From: Caryophanales bacterium UBA6331 | GTDB taxonomy: Bacteria; Bacillota_I; Bacilli_A; RF39; UBA660 | Length of the DNA stretch: 5,111 nt | Assembly (NCBI GenBank): GCA_002438065.1 | Contig: DJSP01000089.1 | Span: 1-5,111, forward strand | Direction: 5' to 3' | Part shown: positions 5,077-5,111 of the stretch, piece after piece | How positions within the stretch are numbered: the first letter of the stretch is position 1 | Layout: the number at the start of each line of letters is the position of its first letter | Program-made: the position numbers and the translations under genes | The notes under the pieces: generated by a model | The model's database searches: none | Told to the model about the DNA's origin: nothing | What the model saw: only the letters and a program-made list of their open reading frames with translations

Positions 5077-5111
5077 GGTATGTTAATTACTAGATAGTGT
5101 TTACAAAGTCG

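Overview
The window is a very A+T-rich bacterial chromosome segment. The genes read in the standard code: TGA is used as a stop, inside an ATGA overlap, and Trp is TGG in ftsK. Together with the Firmicutes-type ScpA, ScpB and FtsK/SpoIIIE proteins, strong GGAGG-type ribosome binding sites and a low-GC style, this suggests a low-GC Firmicute, perhaps an uncultured Bacilli/Mollicutes-like gut lineage. The exact lineage is inference.

Layout from left to right. Positions 1-160 hold no intact gene, only a possible coding remnant on the minus strand. A tRNA-Leu(CAA) gene lies at 209-295 (minus), with a weak terminator downstream of it. Next is a tight minus-strand operon, read right to left: an unrecognised single-pass membrane protein (2231-1626), then scpA (1629-919), then scpB (919-362). 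The junctions overlap (ATGA, then TAATG), so translation is probably coupled. Upstream lies ftsK (4619-2382, minus), with its own promoter and an intrinsic terminator at 2281-2313. All three recognised protein genes serve chromosome organisation and segregation: ScpA and ScpB are the non-SMC subunits of the SMC condensin, and FtsK is the septal DNA translocase.

The part most worth attention is 4735-5076, upstream of ftsK and divergent from it. Here I read a candidate type I toxin-antitoxin locus that would be missed by ordinary gene calling. A plus-strand promoter leads to a 5' leader whose hairpin covers the ribosome binding site of a 30-codon membrane peptide gene (4839-4931). A convergent minus-strand promoter (TTGAAG, 17-nt spacer, extended TATTAT) drives a predicted antisense RNA of about 120 nt. 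That RNA ends at a hairpin plus U-tract overlapping the last codons of the peptide. The 5' and 3' ends of the predicted toxin mRNA can form about 30 base pairs with each other, including three G.U wobbles. This resembles the translation-inert long-distance folds known for TxpA/BsrG- and Hok-type toxin mRNAs. The peptide itself lacks the family signatures I know, such as the Fst/Ldr proline-glycine motif, so it may be an undescribed family. All promoter, RNA-end and toxin assignments are sequence inference.
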